Assembly (NCBI GenBank): GCA_013002105.1
Contig: JABDKS010000840.1
Span: forward strand, 1-6,517
Direction: 5' to 3'
Source of the DNA: Pirellulaceae bacterium
Lineage (GTDB): Bacteria; Planctomycetota; Planctomycetia; Pirellulales; Pirellulaceae
Length of the DNA stretch: 6,517 bases
The position numbers were made by a program, and so were the translations under genes. A model generated the notes under the pieces. It was not told the origin of the DNA and ran no database searches. It saw nothing but the letters and a program-made list of their open reading frames with translations. Below, piece after piece: positions 6,448 through 6,517 of this stretch; positions within the stretch are counted from its first letter, which is position 1, and every line of letters begins with the position of its first letter.

Positions 6448-6517
6448 CAACGGTGAAGCCGTTGAACACTCCAGGGCTGCGCCCTGACCGAGAATGTGAC
6501 GTCCTTTCAGGGAAAGA
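6448..6517. repeat. Hairpin-rich intergenic element, probable dispersed repeat (cut by window edge)
   Basis: Three perfect stem-loops stand in a row. CAACGG/CCGTTG (6448-6453 and 6459-6464) has the loop TGAAG. CAGGGC/GCCCTG (6472-6477 and 6481-6486) has the loop TGC. CTTTC/GAAAG (6504-6508 and 6512-6516) has the loop AGG and touches the window end. Read on the minus strand it runs CTGAAAGGGACG, then CAGGGCGCAGCCCTGG, then CAACGGCTTCACCGTTG. To my memory this resembles short palindromic intergenic repeats common in planctomycete genomes, often misannotated as tiny proteins. Lying 55 nt after the sulfatase stop, it may also end or stabilise that transcript. The multi-copy nature cannot be seen within this window. 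Confidence 0.55.

Noticed and set aside
6101..6469. 122-codon minus-strand frame covering the sulfatase end and the hairpin tail
   Set aside because: It starts inside the repeat-like tail and runs opposite a conserved sulfatase. Such frames are typical false proteins derived from palindromic repeats.

Overview
The window looks like a piece of a marine planctomycete chromosome, most likely Pirellulaceae (Rhodopirellula or a relative). This is inferred from gene content and style, not from a database search. The signs are moderately high GC, two secreted Cys-type sulfatases within 6.5 kb, a secreted PQQ-like beta-propeller protein opening its mature part with WPQWRGP, a planctomycete-type secreted protein with an LDPVTGQLAWP-type motif, and few recognisable Shine-Dalgarno sites. 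All five genes lie on the + strand. No tRNA, rRNA, CRISPR array, insertion sequence or phage gene was seen.

Layout: (1) 1-404, the C-terminal part of a PfkB-family sugar kinase cut by the window edge. (2) 530-2008, an iduronate-2-sulfatase-like sulfatase with a signal peptide and a good Shine-Dalgarno. (3) 2066-3373, a secreted PQQ-like (BamB-like) beta-propeller protein only 57 nt downstream, probably cotranscribed with the sulfatase. (4) 3374-3570, a short intergenic stretch with weak repeats. (5) 3571-4362, a secreted His/Tyr/Gly-rich protein of unknown function. (6) 4363-4800, about 440 nt without a convincing gene, holding three stem-loops and a tandem 12/13-nt repeat. (7) 4801-6393, an arylsulfatase B-like sulfatase. 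(8) 6394-6517, a hairpin-rich tail that resembles a dispersed intergenic repeat.

How the genes may work together: both sulfatases carry an intact CxPTR formylglycine site and a full set of metal- and sulfate-binding residues, so both are probably active exo- or endo-sulfatases acting outside the cytoplasm on sulfated polysaccharides. The PfkB kinase could phosphorylate a released sugar in the cytoplasm, and the beta-propeller protein is an exported companion of unknown role. The sulfatase-maturation enzyme (FGE or anSME type) is not in the window. I found no clearly new multi-gene system. The most interesting items are the hairpin-rich repeat at the 3' edge, the structured leader of the second sulfatase, and the unexplained secreted protein between the sulfatases.
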